DNA of 64,000 nt from an uncultured Bacilli bacterium (GCA_934086935.1 CAKOIQ010000001.1:30836-94835); one strand, 5' to 3'; numbered from the stretch's first letter, positions 18,017-26,549 are shown. Numbers and translations are program-made. The notes: generated from the letters alone by a model not told the origin.

Positions 18017-18550
18017 TTAAATCTTTTTAAAGATATTTTTCTTATTAATTATAGATAAAACTAATGATAGAAAAATTATTAATCCTCCTAAAACTAGAAA
18101 ATAATTATTTACTCCAGTTTCGGGACTTTGGGTACTTACTTTAGAAGTACTATTTATTTCACAATTATAGGTATATTTTCTTATAATAAAAGCATAAGCA
18201 CCAGTTTCTGAGTCAGTGATAGTATTATCGTTATTACAAGCTGATTCTGCTTTTAAATCAGTTCGTTCTGAAGTTTTTTCTAATGTATACTTAGGACTAG
18301 AATTTGAATTACTACAAGTTAGATTTTTAACAAAATCTTTTTTAATTAATTCTTGGTTTTTACCATTATTACAAATAATAGCAACACATTCATAATATGT
18401 ACCATTAGTTGCTTGTGAGATATTTTCATTAGAGCTTTCAGCATTATAACAATTGGTTTTAGCATTTGGATTGTCTTTTAATAATGCATCATCAGCAAAT
18501 ACGATAGTTGGAAATAAAATTAGTAATAATAGTATTAGTACTTTCTTCAT
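18017..18550 (-). CDS. Small secreted Cys-containing protein with PETG-type wall anchor
   Basis: About 177 residues from the ATG at 18550 (AGGTG six nt upstream; a GTG at 18559 is too close). A signal peptide ends near VFA. The mature part has six Cys and many Asn/Ser/Thr. The C-terminus has SPETG, a hydrophobic helix and a Lys-rich tail, which resembles a sortase signal with Ser in place of Leu before P-x-T-G. No sortase is in the window. A clear promoter lies upstream, so this probably opens the secretion-locus transcript. Confidence 0.7.
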   Translation of the reverse strand: MKKVLILLLLILFPTIVFADDALLKDNPNAKTNCYNAESSNENISQATNGTYYECVAIICNNGKNQELIKKDFVKNLTCSNSNSSPKYTLEKTSERTDLKAESACNNDNTITDSETGAYAFIIRKYTYNCEINSTSKVSTQSPETGVNNYFLVLGGLIIFLSLVLSIINKKNIFKKI

Positions 18551-18572
18551 TTGCTTCACCTATTCTTCTTTT

Positions 18573-18601
18573 ATTTTAATACATGAAAAGTATTCTTGCA
18601 A
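18573..18601 (-). promoter_or_regulatory. Promoter of the secretion locus
   Basis: -35 TTGCAA (18596-18601), 17-nt spacer, -10 TAAAAT (18573-18578), reading toward the 177-residue surface protein. The spacing is ideal for the housekeeping sigma factor. The -35 has TTGC in place of TTGA, a form shared by several promoters in this window. Confidence 0.65.
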
Positions 18602-18602
18602 G

Positions 18603-18638
18603 AAAATAAGAGAAAATGCTATTATTTTCTCTTATTTT
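18603..18638 (-). terminator. Intrinsic terminator after dnaI
   Basis: Long inverted repeat AAAATAAGAGAAAAT/ATTTTCTCTTATTTT that overlaps the dnaI stop codon. It separates the primosome genes from the secretion locus. Confidence 0.75.
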
Positions 18639-19536
18639 CACCTATTAACTCTAATTCATCAGTTAAATATTTAACTCTTTCCATAATTCTTCTTGATTTG
18701 ATAGCTTCTTCATCTTTGTTACTTATAATAAAGTGATTTTCTAATTCTTTAATATTTAAATTTGAAGTAAAGAATGTGGCTTTTTTATTATCCATACGAT
18801 ATTGTAAAATTGTACCTAGAATTTCATCTCGATTCCATGATGTAGCAGTTTCGGCTCCTATATCATCTAAAAGTAATAAATCACATTTTTTAATTTCATT
18901 TATTCTTTCATTATATGCTTCACTATTAAATGATTCTTTTATACTTCTTAGTAGTTCGGGATAATAAACAATTATACATGAATAATTATGTTTTGATAAT
19001 TCATTTAAAAGAGCGCTTAGAATGTAAGTTTTACCACTTCCGAAGGATCCACTTAAATATAATCCTTTGGTTTGTTTACCGGCTTTAAAATCATCATAAA
19101 ATTTATTTATCCATTTAATTATTTTAGCTCTTGTAGAATTAATTTCAATATTAGACATTTTGGCCATTTTAATGTCATATGGCATTTCAAAAAATTTTGA
19201 TTTTATTTCTTCTTTTTGTTTTAAATCTTTCTTTTTATATTTACAAGCTACATAATTAAAATCTAATTTATCTTCTTTAAGAGTTGGATAATAAACCATT
19301 CCCTCTACTTTATTTTGACAAGTGTGAAGGCTTTTACAATTTGAACAGTTATTAAGTTCACTAATGGTTCTTTCTAATTTTGATGTATATTTACAAGCAA
19401 CATTTTCTTTAATTTTTAATGTGTTTATAAGTTTTTTAAATTCAGGATTTTTAAGAGCATTAGCATAATCTTTTTTTAATTGTGTATCTAAATTTGATCT
19501 TGTATATTTTGTAAATGTTTCATTAATATTTTCCAT
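18622..19536 (-). CDS. dnaI: Primosomal protein DnaI, helicase loader
   Basis: 304 residues. An N-terminal Cys cluster (CSNCKSLHTC, about 60-69) fits the Zn-binding domain of DnaI. The AAA+ domain has Walker A GSFGSGKT (about 162-169), Walker B LLLLDDIGAE and a sensor-like TSN. DnaI loads the replicative helicase onto DNA with DnaB and DnaD in Bacilli. Its start overlaps the dnaB stop by one base, the usual dnaB-dnaI order. Confidence 0.92.
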   Translation of the reverse strand: MENINETFTKYTRSNLDTQLKKDYANALKNPEFKKLINTLKIKENVACKYTSKLERTISELNNCSNCKSLHTCQNKVEGMVYYPTLKEDKLDFNYVACKYKKKDLKQKEEIKSKFFEMPYDIKMAKMSNIEINSTRAKIIKWINKFYDDFKAGKQTKGLYLSGSFGSGKTYILSALLNELSKHNYSCIIVYYPELLRSIKESFNSEAYNERINEIKKCDLLLLDDIGAETATSWNRDEILGTILQYRMDNKKATFFTSNLNIKELENHFIISNKDEEAIKSRRIMERVKYLTDELELIGENKRK

Positions 19537-20813
19537 TATTCAAACCTTCCTAGAAGTGTTTCTAAAGCTTTCTTTTCTTCATCTGGTAATTCTTCTTCTT
19601 TTTGGGGTTGGCTGTTAAACCAAACAGGTACTTTTACTTCTTTTTTAATTTCTTTTTTTGGTGTTTTCTTATATTCTTTTTCTGCTTGAGTCATAGCCCC
19701 AGTAGCTGTTTTAATACCAAGTCTTGTCCACTGACCTGCAATAGTTTCAACATAAGATTTAGTTAGTTTATTATCATTAATTCTTAAAACATAATCTATT
19801 AATACATTAATTACAGCAGGTGGCATATTTAAATCTATTGCAAGATACTCTAATAATTTTAAATCTCTTGGAGCAGGATTATTATTTTTATATTTACTTC
19901 TTAAAAAATCATAAGGAGAAGTATTTTCAAAAATATATATCATTTTTCCTTTATTAGATAGATTACCTTCAGGAGATTTTAAATACTCAGGTTGAGTACG
20001 ATATATTAAAGTTGGTAAGGCACCACCATTATTATATTCATAGTATTTTCTAACTTCTTTTACTAGTGATTCTTTATTGATCATACCATTTTCATCTAAA
20101 GTAAGTCTAATAATTTCACTTAATTTAATTGTATCTAAATTATAGACAAAAGCTAAAGAGTTGATAAGATCTTTATTTCTTTTATTTAATGCTTTTTCAT
20201 TTAAAATGTTATTAGGAATTGATTCTTTTAATAAATCAAAATCTATTAAAGAACCAATATTAATTTTGGCTTCTTCTTTAGTTTTAATTTCTTCAGCATT
20301 AAAACCATGTCCTAAAGTACTTTTGAAGCTTTCATTTAATTTGCAAGATATATCTTCATAATCATCATATTTAGTAATAATTTTACGATAAGATTTTACT
20401 AGATTTTTATATTCATTTTCTCCAATATTATTATATAAAACTACGTTAAGAACGGGATGGTTAAAGAAATCATAAGCATTTATTGGAGAATATAATTCAT
20501 ATATATAGTGATTAATGTCTTTATCTTGTTTTAAATATGTTTTAATTAAGCCAACTGCTTCTAATGATTCTCTAGCCTCTTTTATATAGTCTAATTTTGC
20601 TTTTAAAAAGGTCATTAAATGATGATGAGTAAAATCTTTACTTACTGTTTCGGTTTTGTCTAAATCACTCCATAACGTTAAATAAAGACTAATAGCAAGG
20701 CAGCCAATAATTGGTTCATAAAGATTAATTAAATTCTTTTTATCTAAGTCAGTTAGAAGGGTTTTATTTATTACTATATATGAATCAGCAGGAAGCAAAC
20801 TTATTTTACGCAT
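19536..20813 (-). CDS. dnaB: Replication initiation/membrane attachment protein DnaB (helicase co-loader)
   Basis: About 425 residues from the ATG at 20813 (AAGGTG six nt upstream; a GTG at 20822 is too close). The opening MRKISLLPADSY and the DnaB/DnaD-type helical domains (DFLRSKYKNNNPAPRDLKLLEYLAIDLNMPP region) identify the Bacillus-type DnaB, which is not the replicative helicase. It acts with DnaI in primosome assembly at the origin and at stalled forks. It ends DEEKKALETLLGRFE and is coupled to dnaI. Confidence 0.88.
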   Translation of the reverse strand: MRKISLLPADSYIVINKTLLTDLDKKNLINLYEPIIGCLAISLYLTLWSDLDKTETVSKDFTHHHLMTFLKAKLDYIKEARESLEAVGLIKTYLKQDKDINHYIYELYSPINAYDFFNHPVLNVVLYNNIGENEYKNLVKSYRKIITKYDDYEDISCKLNESFKSTLGHGFNAEEIKTKEEAKINIGSLIDFDLLKESIPNNILNEKALNKRNKDLINSLAFVYNLDTIKLSEIIRLTLDENGMINKESLVKEVRKYYEYNNGGALPTLIYRTQPEYLKSPEGNLSNKGKMIYIFENTSPYDFLRSKYKNNNPAPRDLKLLEYLAIDLNMPPAVINVLIDYVLRINDNKLTKSYVETIAGQWTRLGIKTATGAMTQAEKEYKKTPKKEIKKEVKVPVWFNSQPQKEEELPDEEKKALETLLGRFE

Positions 20814-20838
20814 ATCAAACACCTTCTTTTCAACTTAT

Positions 20839-20867
20839 ATTTTAACTATTATATTATTTTAATGCAA
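20839..20867 (-). promoter_or_regulatory. Promoter of dnaB-dnaI
   Basis: -35 TTGCAT (20862-20867), 17-nt spacer, -10 TAAAAT (20839-20844), about 25 nt before the dnaB start. Confidence 0.65.
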
Positions 20868-20896
20868 GAAAAAAAGTTCAGTTGATTGAATTTAAT

Positions 20897-21525
20897 TTAT
20901 TCTACGACAAAAGGATTAGATGATGTGCCATCACCACTTTTTATAGTAACGTCAGGGTTTAGAGCGATTACGGGGCGAAGTGCTTGTTACCACAATGAAC
21001 TTGTTATTTGAGATCTAAAAATTTCAGCTCCAACATCATATAAAGTAGTGATATAAGCAATGGTACTTAATGAATCTGGTGAAAGCGTATAATAACTTTC
21101 TCTAGCATTGTCAATTAAATAAGATATGTAAGATTCTGAATTTTCCCTAGATGATAAAGCTTCATCACCAGTAAGAAGTCCTATTTTTTTATCTAAATTT
21201 CCGTTGCCTTTAACAGTGTCATTAACTGTGAATTTTGAAAGATTTCCTCCATTATTATCATTTGGACATATTCAGGATTAGTAATTAGAGGTGCACCTAC
21301 TACTTTTTGTTTTGCTGAAACACTTCTCATTTCTTCACAATGAACTGGTTCGATTAAGTTTTCACGTTCTTTACTGGTTAGTTTTTGATATTCTTTCCAT
21401 TCGGTTGTTTCTGTACACTTGATATCTTCATAGGTTAAAACGTTAATTGCTTTGGTTTGCATTATTGGGGTAATGCTTAAGAATGTCATTCCTAGGAGTA
21501 ATGACATTTTTGTTTTTAGTTTCAT
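20897..21525 (-). pseudogene. Decayed secreted protein gene of the GDGTSSNP-ending family
   Basis: From an ATG at 21525 (GAGG six nt upstream) a signal peptide and ~85 further residues are readable to 21193. Near 21270 the frame shifts: the next frame continues with LDKKIGLLTGDEA, YTLSPDSLS and SSLW, then an in-frame TAA at about 20980, then ALRPVIALNPD and a GDGTSSNPFVVE end at 20897. That C-terminal pattern is familiar from large surface proteins of gut Bacilli. One frameshift plus one nonsense codon make a functional product unlikely, although the promoter and signal peptide remain intact. Confidence 0.78.
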
Positions 21526-21549
21526 TCTATACCTCACTACTCTATAGTA

Positions 21550-21578
21550 AATATATTACTTTCTGGTATTTTACGCAA
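21550..21578 (-). promoter_or_regulatory. Promoter of the decayed secreted-protein gene
   Basis: -35 TTGCGT (21573-21578), 17-nt spacer, -10 TATATT (21550-21555), 25 nt before the GAGG/ATG of the pseudogene. Confidence 0.6.
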
Positions 21579-21579
21579 G

Positions 21580-21604
21580 AAAAAAGAAGTCATTAGACTT
21601 CTTG
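21580..21604 (-). terminator. Intrinsic terminator after the RNase J gene
   Basis: AAGAAGTC/GACTTCTT hairpin with a 4-nt loop followed by TTTTTTC on the minus strand. It overlaps the last codons of the RNase J gene. Confidence 0.8.
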
Positions 21605-23230
21605 AATGACAGCGATAATCATTGGTTTACACTCAGTTTCTACATAGAAGTATTTACTTAGTTTTTCTCTTATTTCTGTCTTAATATTATTAAAATCAAC
21701 ATAATTATTATTGGTGTTATTAACAATCACTTCTTCAGATATTCTTTTAATTTCTTCAATCATTTCTTTAGAATCTTTAACATAGATAAATCCTCTTGTT
21801 GTTACTTCAGGACCTACTAGTAATCTTTTATCTTTTTTAGAGATAGTTGCACTTACTAGAACTATTCCGTTTTCTGATAACATTTCACGATCTTTAATAA
21901 CTAAATCTCCAACATCATCTGATGATGTTCCATCGATTAAGACGTCATCAATAAAGATATGTTCGGGATTATCAATTAGTTTTTTATCAACAATGTTAAT
22001 AACATCACCGTTTTGTTTTAAGATTATATTATTTTTATCATAACCTAAATTACTTGCTAAATCAGCATTTCCTACCATATAACGATATTCACCTTTAACA
22101 GGAATAAAGTATTTTGGTTTAAGTAAATCCATCATGATCATTAAATCTTCACTTGAGGCATGAAGAGAGATTCCTTTTTCTTTAGGAATGCTTATGGTAT
22201 TGATTCCCATATAAGCAAGTTCATTTTCAATTTTTACAAATAACTTTTCGTTTTCATCGTATTTCGGTTCGGCGAAGCATACGGTGTCATTAGAATTAAA
22301 TTTGATAAATTTATCGTTTCCAGCTATGATTTTTTCTAATGAATTGTATGGTATGGCACGATCATCACAAACTAATAATATTGAATTTGAATCGTTTACA
22401 TTACTTAAATCTCCAATAATACCATCATCTACTGTCATGTATTTTTCTTCTAATGCCATATTGATGATATTTTGAAGTTTTTTACCCATTATTACGATTT
22501 TACGATGGGTGTTTTTAGCCGCATTAAAGATTCCTTCAATGGTATATAAATGGATTGGTAAAACGCTAAATATTACTCTTCCAGGGGCTTTGTTGATAAC
22601 ATTTTTGAAGAATGATACCATGTGATGACTTGGACTGGTATGACCAATATTTTCAGAAAATGATGACTCACATAGTAATGCAAGTACTCCTTGTTTTCCT
22701 ACATATGCTATTTTACCTAAATCCATATGATATGGTCCCATCATAGATGGATCAATGATAAAGTCTCCAGTATAACAAATAGCGCCATCATTTGTATATA
22801 AAACATACATGACACTATCTGGTACTGAATGGTTTACTTTAATGGGGAAAATACTTAATTCTTTATCAAATGAAAGTTTTTTATGTGCTTCAATTAAATG
22901 AAGATTAGCTTCATTAATACCTTCTAATTTCATTTGATTAATAGTATATTTTGTTGCATAGATTTTAATCTTAGGAATTAATCTAATTAAGTCTGATACT
23001 CCTCCATAACTTTCAGGATGAGCATGAGTTATAAATACACCTTCAATACGATCTTTATTTTCTATTAAATAAGAATAATCAGGAATAATATAATCGATTC
23101 CAAAAATTGTATCATTAGCATATTTTAAACCAGCATCAAAAACAAATATCTTGTTATTTACTTCAACAACATAGGTGTTTTTTCCATTTTCGTCTAATCC
23201 ACCCATGCCAAAAATTTTTATTTTACTCAT
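21593..23230 (-). CDS. rnj: RNase J-family ribonuclease with altered metal site
   Basis: 545 residues, the normal RNase J length: metallo-beta-lactamase and beta-CASP domains plus a C-terminal domain. RNase J degrades and matures RNA in Bacilli. The hallmark HxHxDH motif reads HAHPES (69-74), so the Asp and the last His are replaced. The usual PVHGEYR reads PVKGEYR, and the usual SGH motif reads SLH. HSVPDS and YTGDF are retained. It may be an RNase J2-like partner subunit with low activity of its own. Its promoter is at 23279-23307. Confidence 0.88.
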   Translation of the reverse strand: MSKIKIFGMGGLDENGKNTYVVEVNNKIFVFDAGLKYANDTIFGIDYIIPDYSYLIENKDRIEGVFITHAHPESYGGVSDLIRLIPKIKIYATKYTINQMKLEGINEANLHLIEAHKKLSFDKELSIFPIKVNHSVPDSVMYVLYTNDGAICYTGDFIIDPSMMGPYHMDLGKIAYVGKQGVLALLCESSFSENIGHTSPSHHMVSFFKNVINKAPGRVIFSVLPIHLYTIEGIFNAAKNTHRKIVIMGKKLQNIINMALEEKYMTVDDGIIGDLSNVNDSNSILLVCDDRAIPYNSLEKIIAGNDKFIKFNSNDTVCFAEPKYDENEKLFVKIENELAYMGINTISIPKEKGISLHASSEDLMIMMDLLKPKYFIPVKGEYRYMVGNADLASNLGYDKNNIILKQNGDVINIVDKKLIDNPEHIFIDDVLIDGTSSDDVGDLVIKDREMLSENGIVLVSATISKKDKRLLVGPEVTTRGFIYVKDSKEMIEEIKRISEEVIVNNTNNNYVDFNNIKTEIREKLSKYFYVETECKPMIIAVIQEV

Positions 23231-23278
23231 TTAAATCACTCTTTCTATAATTAATACAAGAATTGCTTAGCAGAATTA

Positions 23279-23307
23279 ATTATAGCAGATTTTTGATTAT
23301 TTTTCAA
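23279..23307 (-). promoter_or_regulatory. Promoter of the RNase J gene
   Basis: -35 TTGAAA (23302-23307), 17-nt spacer, extended -10 TGCTATAAT (-10 at 23279-23284). It overlaps the 3' end of the upstream gene. Confidence 0.7.
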
Positions 23308-24077
23308 TTATTTTCATTTATAACGTTACTAAGGTAGTCAATTTGAAGGTCTTGTTTATTTATTTCATTTAATAGTAATTTTAAATTATTTAGAGATGTT
23401 GAACTATTAATTAAGATAATATCTCCACTACTTAATTTATTTAAAGAATTTATTATACCGTTATTTAGATTGAGAGAAGTATTTACTATATAATATTTTT
23501 TGGATTTACAATATTCAATATTTGAATATTGAATAAGACAAATTTTGGAGTTTAATTTATTTTTGTTTAGTATTGAATTTAAGTTGGAAAAGTTATCTTT
23601 TTCTTGTTCACCATTAATATATTCTCTTTTTAAAGTAAGATTACTATTTAGTTTAGTTATATATGAGTATTTGATGTTATTATCTTGGAGATATTGTTCT
23701 AATGTTTGATTGTTTTCTAAAATTAGTGCAACTTTATTTTTTAATTTGTTTCCTTTTATGATTATTTTATCTTTATTATCTTTTAACGATATGTCTGGGG
23801 TAATTTCATCATATTCAAGATAAAGTTCATTAAATTTAGAAAATTCTTCCATTTTAATTAATGATTTATGTCTATTTACTTTTTTACCTTTTAATCCAGG
23901 AATGATTGTATTATCTTTAATTTCAGCGTTGACGGGTTTAATATTATAGTTTGTTTCTTCTTTGATAATAGTTTGCATTAGAGGATTTTTATTATCAACA
24001 AGTATCATTAATTTGTCAGTAAAATAAAAACTTAAAACTATTGCAATTATGGTTAAAGTATATTTTATTTTTTTCAT
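23304..24077 (-). CDS. Exported single-helix protein, unknown function
   Basis: 257 residues with an N-terminal membrane or signal helix (5-25) and a Lys/Asn/Leu-rich outer domain. Visible segments include IIPGLKGKKVNRHKSLIKM and KVALILENNQTLEQYL; the alternating strands and helices suggest a small alpha/beta domain. I do not recognise a catalytic motif. It lies between ssb and the RNase J gene with a GGTG site. Confidence 0.6.
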   Translation of the reverse strand: MKKIKYTLTIIAIVLSFYFTDKLMILVDNKNPLMQTIIKEETNYNIKPVNAEIKDNTIIPGLKGKKVNRHKSLIKMEEFSKFNELYLEYDEITPDISLKDNKDKIIIKGNKLKNKVALILENNQTLEQYLQDNNIKYSYITKLNSNLTLKREYINGEQEKDNFSNLNSILNKNKLNSKICLIQYSNIEYCKSKKYYIVNTSLNLNNGIINSLNKLSSGDIILINSSTSLNNLKLLLNEINKQDLQIDYLSNVINENN

Positions 24078-24114
24078 GTTTTCACCAATATAAATATATG
24101 TTTTTGTTTAATAA

Positions 24115-24453
24115 CTATTCTTCTTTTTCTGGTGCTTTAGTTGCTAGAAAAACTAATTTTTCAACAATGATTTCGGTTGTATATTTCTTTTCTTCATTTT
24201 CAGTTATATAGGATGATGTTCTAAGTTGACCTCTAACAGCAATTAAATCTCCTTTATGACAATATTCACATGCTCTAGATGCAACTGTTTCCCAAAGTGA
24301 ACATCTAATAAAATCAGTTTCATAAATGCCTTCAGCGTTCTTATATGATCTTTGGACTGCTAAAGTTATATTACATACTTTTTTATTATTTTCGGTTTCT
24401 TTGATTTCAGGGTCTTTGGTTAAACGTCCTATTAAATATACTGAATTGTACAT
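24115..24453 (-). CDS. ssb: Single-stranded DNA-binding protein
   Basis: About 112 residues from the ATG at 24453, set by an ideal AAGGAGG five nt upstream. The OB-fold pattern MYNSVYLIGRLTKDPEI, NITLAVQRSYKN, FIRCSLWETVASRACEY and GDLIAVRGQLRTSSY is diagnostic. The usual long acidic-tipped tail is absent, although the end APEKEE keeps acidic residues. Short SSBs like this are often second copies (competence or mobile-element type), so it may not be the main replicative SSB. Confidence 0.92.
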   Translation of the reverse strand: MYNSVYLIGRLTKDPEIKETENNKKVCNITLAVQRSYKNAEGIYETDFIRCSLWETVASRACEYCHKGDLIAVRGQLRTSSYITENEEKKYTTEIIVEKLVFLATKAPEKEE

Positions 24454-24473
24454 AAGTCCTCCTTTCTTTTTAC

Positions 24474-24502
24474 TTTTTATCATCTTTTAAAATATTAAGC
24501 AA
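24474..24502 (-). promoter_or_regulatory. Promoter of ssb
   Basis: -35 TTGCTT (24497-24502), 17-nt spacer, -10 TAAAAA (24474-24479), starting right after the sufB terminator. Confidence 0.5.
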
Positions 24503-24515
24503 AAAGTTAAAAATA

Positions 24516-24546
24516 AAAATCTGAGTGATTTTTTACTCAGATTTTT
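24516..24546 (-). terminator. Intrinsic terminator after sufB
   Basis: AAAAATCTGAGT/ACTCAGATTTTT inverted repeat with a 7-nt loop, followed by T-rich sequence on the minus strand. Confidence 0.75.
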
Positions 24547-24594
24547 GTTTTTATTTAAGATATTTTTTTATTTTTGCTTAGCAGAAAAATTATT

Positions 24595-25881
24595 TTAATT
24601 CTCTTTTAATAATCTATTTAATTCAACTGCATATTCTAATGGTAATTCTTTTTTAAAGTCAGAGATAAAGCCTAAAATGATTAATTCTTTAGCAGCATCT
24701 TCAGATAAGCCTTTACTCATTAGATAAAATAGTTTTTCTTCACTTACTTTAGATACTGTTGCTTCATGTTCTAGGACTGATGAATCGTTTAAAACAATGT
24801 TTTTAGGGATAGTATCACTTTTAGATAAATTATCTAAAAGTATGGTATCACATTTTACTGATGCAACACTATCTGTAGCATTTGATGATATTTTAATGGT
24901 ACCACGATAGTTAGCTAATCCACCATTAGAAGCAATACTTTTAGATACTATATTACTCTTAGTATGTTTACCTAAATGTATCATTTTAGCACCAGCATCT
25001 AATCTTTGATTTTCTTTAGCATAAGCAATACTTATGGAATTAGCTCTTGAATAATCGCCTCTTAAAATGCATGATGGGTATTTCATTGTTACTCCACTAC
25101 CAATATTGCCATCAATCCACTGCATATAGCCATTTTCATCAACGATGCATCTTTTAGTAACTAAATTATAAACATCTGTACTCCAGTTTTGAATAGTACT
25201 ATATTTACATTTAGCGTCTTTTTTTACAAAGATTTCAACTACTCCAGCATGTAATGAGTTTTGAGAATGTGATTCAGCTGTACAACCTTCTATATAGCTT
25301 AATTCAGCGCCTTCATCAACAATTATTATAGTTCTTTCAAATTGACCCATTGTGACACTATTAATTCTAAAATAACTTTGAAGTGGTCTATCTAATTTAA
25401 CTCCTTTAGGAATATAAATAAATGAACCTCCACTCCATAAGCAACCATTTAAAGCAGTATATTTATTTTCATCATATTTAACTAAACTATTAAAGTATTC
25501 TTTAAACATTTCCGGATATTCTTTTAAAGCTTCATCTGTACTTAGAAAGATAACTCCATTATTATCTTTTAGTTTATGATAGAAAACTTCACTTTCTACT
25601 TGATTAGATACACCACATAAATAATTATTTTCAGCATCAATAACACCAAGATTTTTAAAAGTTGTTCTTAAATTATCATCTACTTTATTCCAATCATCAG
25701 TTAGATCTAATTCTTTTTTATAATAATTAATATTATCAAAATCTATATCAATATGAGGACCAAAATTAGGATTATCTAATTCTAAAAATTTTTCAAATGA
25801 TTTTAAACGAAATTCAAGCATCCATTTTGGTTCATTTTTTAATTTAGAAACTTTTGTAATAAATTCTTTATTTAATTTCAT
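24595..25881 (-). CDS. sufB: Fe-S cluster assembly scaffold SufB
   Basis: About 428 residues from the ATG at 25881. SufB builds [4Fe-4S] clusters with SufC and SufD. Recognisable segments are FGPHIDIDFDNI, LWSGGSFIYIPKGVKLDRPLQSYF, EGCTAESHSQNSLHAGVVEIF, IDGNIGSGVTMKYPS and HEATVSKVSEEKLFYLMSKGLSEDAAKELIILGF. It is slightly shorter than typical SufB (~465). No sufC, sufD, sufS or sufU lies beside it in this window, which is unusual because these normally form one operon. Confidence 0.93.
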   Translation of the reverse strand: MKLNKEFITKVSKLKNEPKWMLEFRLKSFEKFLELDNPNFGPHIDIDFDNINYYKKELDLTDDWNKVDDNLRTTFKNLGVIDAENNYLCGVSNQVESEVFYHKLKDNNGVIFLSTDEALKEYPEMFKEYFNSLVKYDENKYTALNGCLWSGGSFIYIPKGVKLDRPLQSYFRINSVTMGQFERTIIIVDEGAELSYIEGCTAESHSQNSLHAGVVEIFVKKDAKCKYSTIQNWSTDVYNLVTKRCIVDENGYMQWIDGNIGSGVTMKYPSCILRGDYSRANSISIAYAKENQRLDAGAKMIHLGKHTKSNIVSKSIASNGGLANYRGTIKISSNATDSVASVKCDTILLDNLSKSDTIPKNIVLNDSSVLEHEATVSKVSEEKLFYLMSKGLSEDAAKELIILGFISDFKKELPLEYAVELNRLLKEN

Positions 25882-25910
25882 AAATAACACCAATAGTTAT
25901 TATAGCATAA

Positions 25911-26462
25911 TCAATGATGTTTTTTTAGTAAAAATAATATTAAGACAAAAATTAATACTATAGGAATAAGTAACAAATAGTAATTAAAACTCTTTTGTAT
26001 TTTTGGATTTTCTTTTATTTGTTCTTTTTCTAAAATATCTTCTTTAGTTAATATACAATATTTTTCGTAAATATCTTTTTCACCTTTATTTTTAGCAATA
26101 ATTACTTCTGGTAAGCATACTTTATATTTTACTTCTTTTCCTTCGTCTTTACTCACTAATTCATAGGCTTCATTTCGGGTTACAATAGCACCTGATTTAC
26201 TGTTATTATCATGAAAAGTAACTATAAAAAGATATTTACCACTGTACATAACAGTATTTGCTCTTTCAATATAAAAATTAAGTGAATCATCTAGTGAATC
26301 AATTATTTGATCATTAAAAGTAAAATAATCTTTTAATAAATTATAGTTTTCAATAGATATTGTTGTGCCATTGTTTAAAGTTACTTCTTCATTTTGTATT
26401 GTTAAAGCAGATACTGTGTTTATATTAATAATAAGAATTAATAACAATATTATTTTTTTCAT
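25911..26462 (-). CDS. Secreted protein with C-terminal membrane anchor, unknown function
   Basis: 183 residues: a signal peptide (1-19), an outer domain of about 135 residues with two Cys, a Lys/Glu-rich segment and a C-terminal membrane helix (about 160-179) ending KKHH. I do not recognise the family. It lies just upstream of sufB with an AAAGGAG site, but no functional link is evident. Confidence 0.6.
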   Translation of the reverse strand: MKKIILLLILIININTVSALTIQNEEVTLNNGTTISIENYNLLKDYFTFNDQIIDSLDDSLNFYIERANTVMYSGKYLFIVTFHDNNSKSGAIVTRNEAYELVSKDEGKEVKYKVCLPEVIIAKNKGEKDIYEKYCILTKEDILEKEQIKENPKIQKSFNYYLLLIPIVLIFVLILFLLKKHH

Positions 26463-26504
26463 TTTGACTCCTTTCTAAAAAAATAGTAACAACTAAAAGT
26501 TATA

Positions 26505-26549
26505 AAAAAAAGCAACTAATTATTGCACTGGCAAATAATTAATTGCTTT
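26505..26549 (-). terminator. Intrinsic terminator overlapping the end of the XRE gene
   Basis: Near-perfect inverted repeat around AAGCAAxTAATTATT (26511-26525 with 26531-26549), followed by a run of eight T on the minus strand. The stem includes the stop codon of the XRE gene. Confidence 0.8.

Noticed and set aside
1..18601. Integrative conjugative element with clear ends
   Set aside because: No relaxase, integrase, direct-repeat junction or tRNA target is seen, and the right side joins dnaI/dnaB with no composition change. The left side is outside the window, so this stays open rather than supported.
19536..20867. Chromosome origin near dnaB
   Set aside because: The dnaB here is the helicase co-loader; no dnaA, dnaN or DnaA-box cluster is visible.
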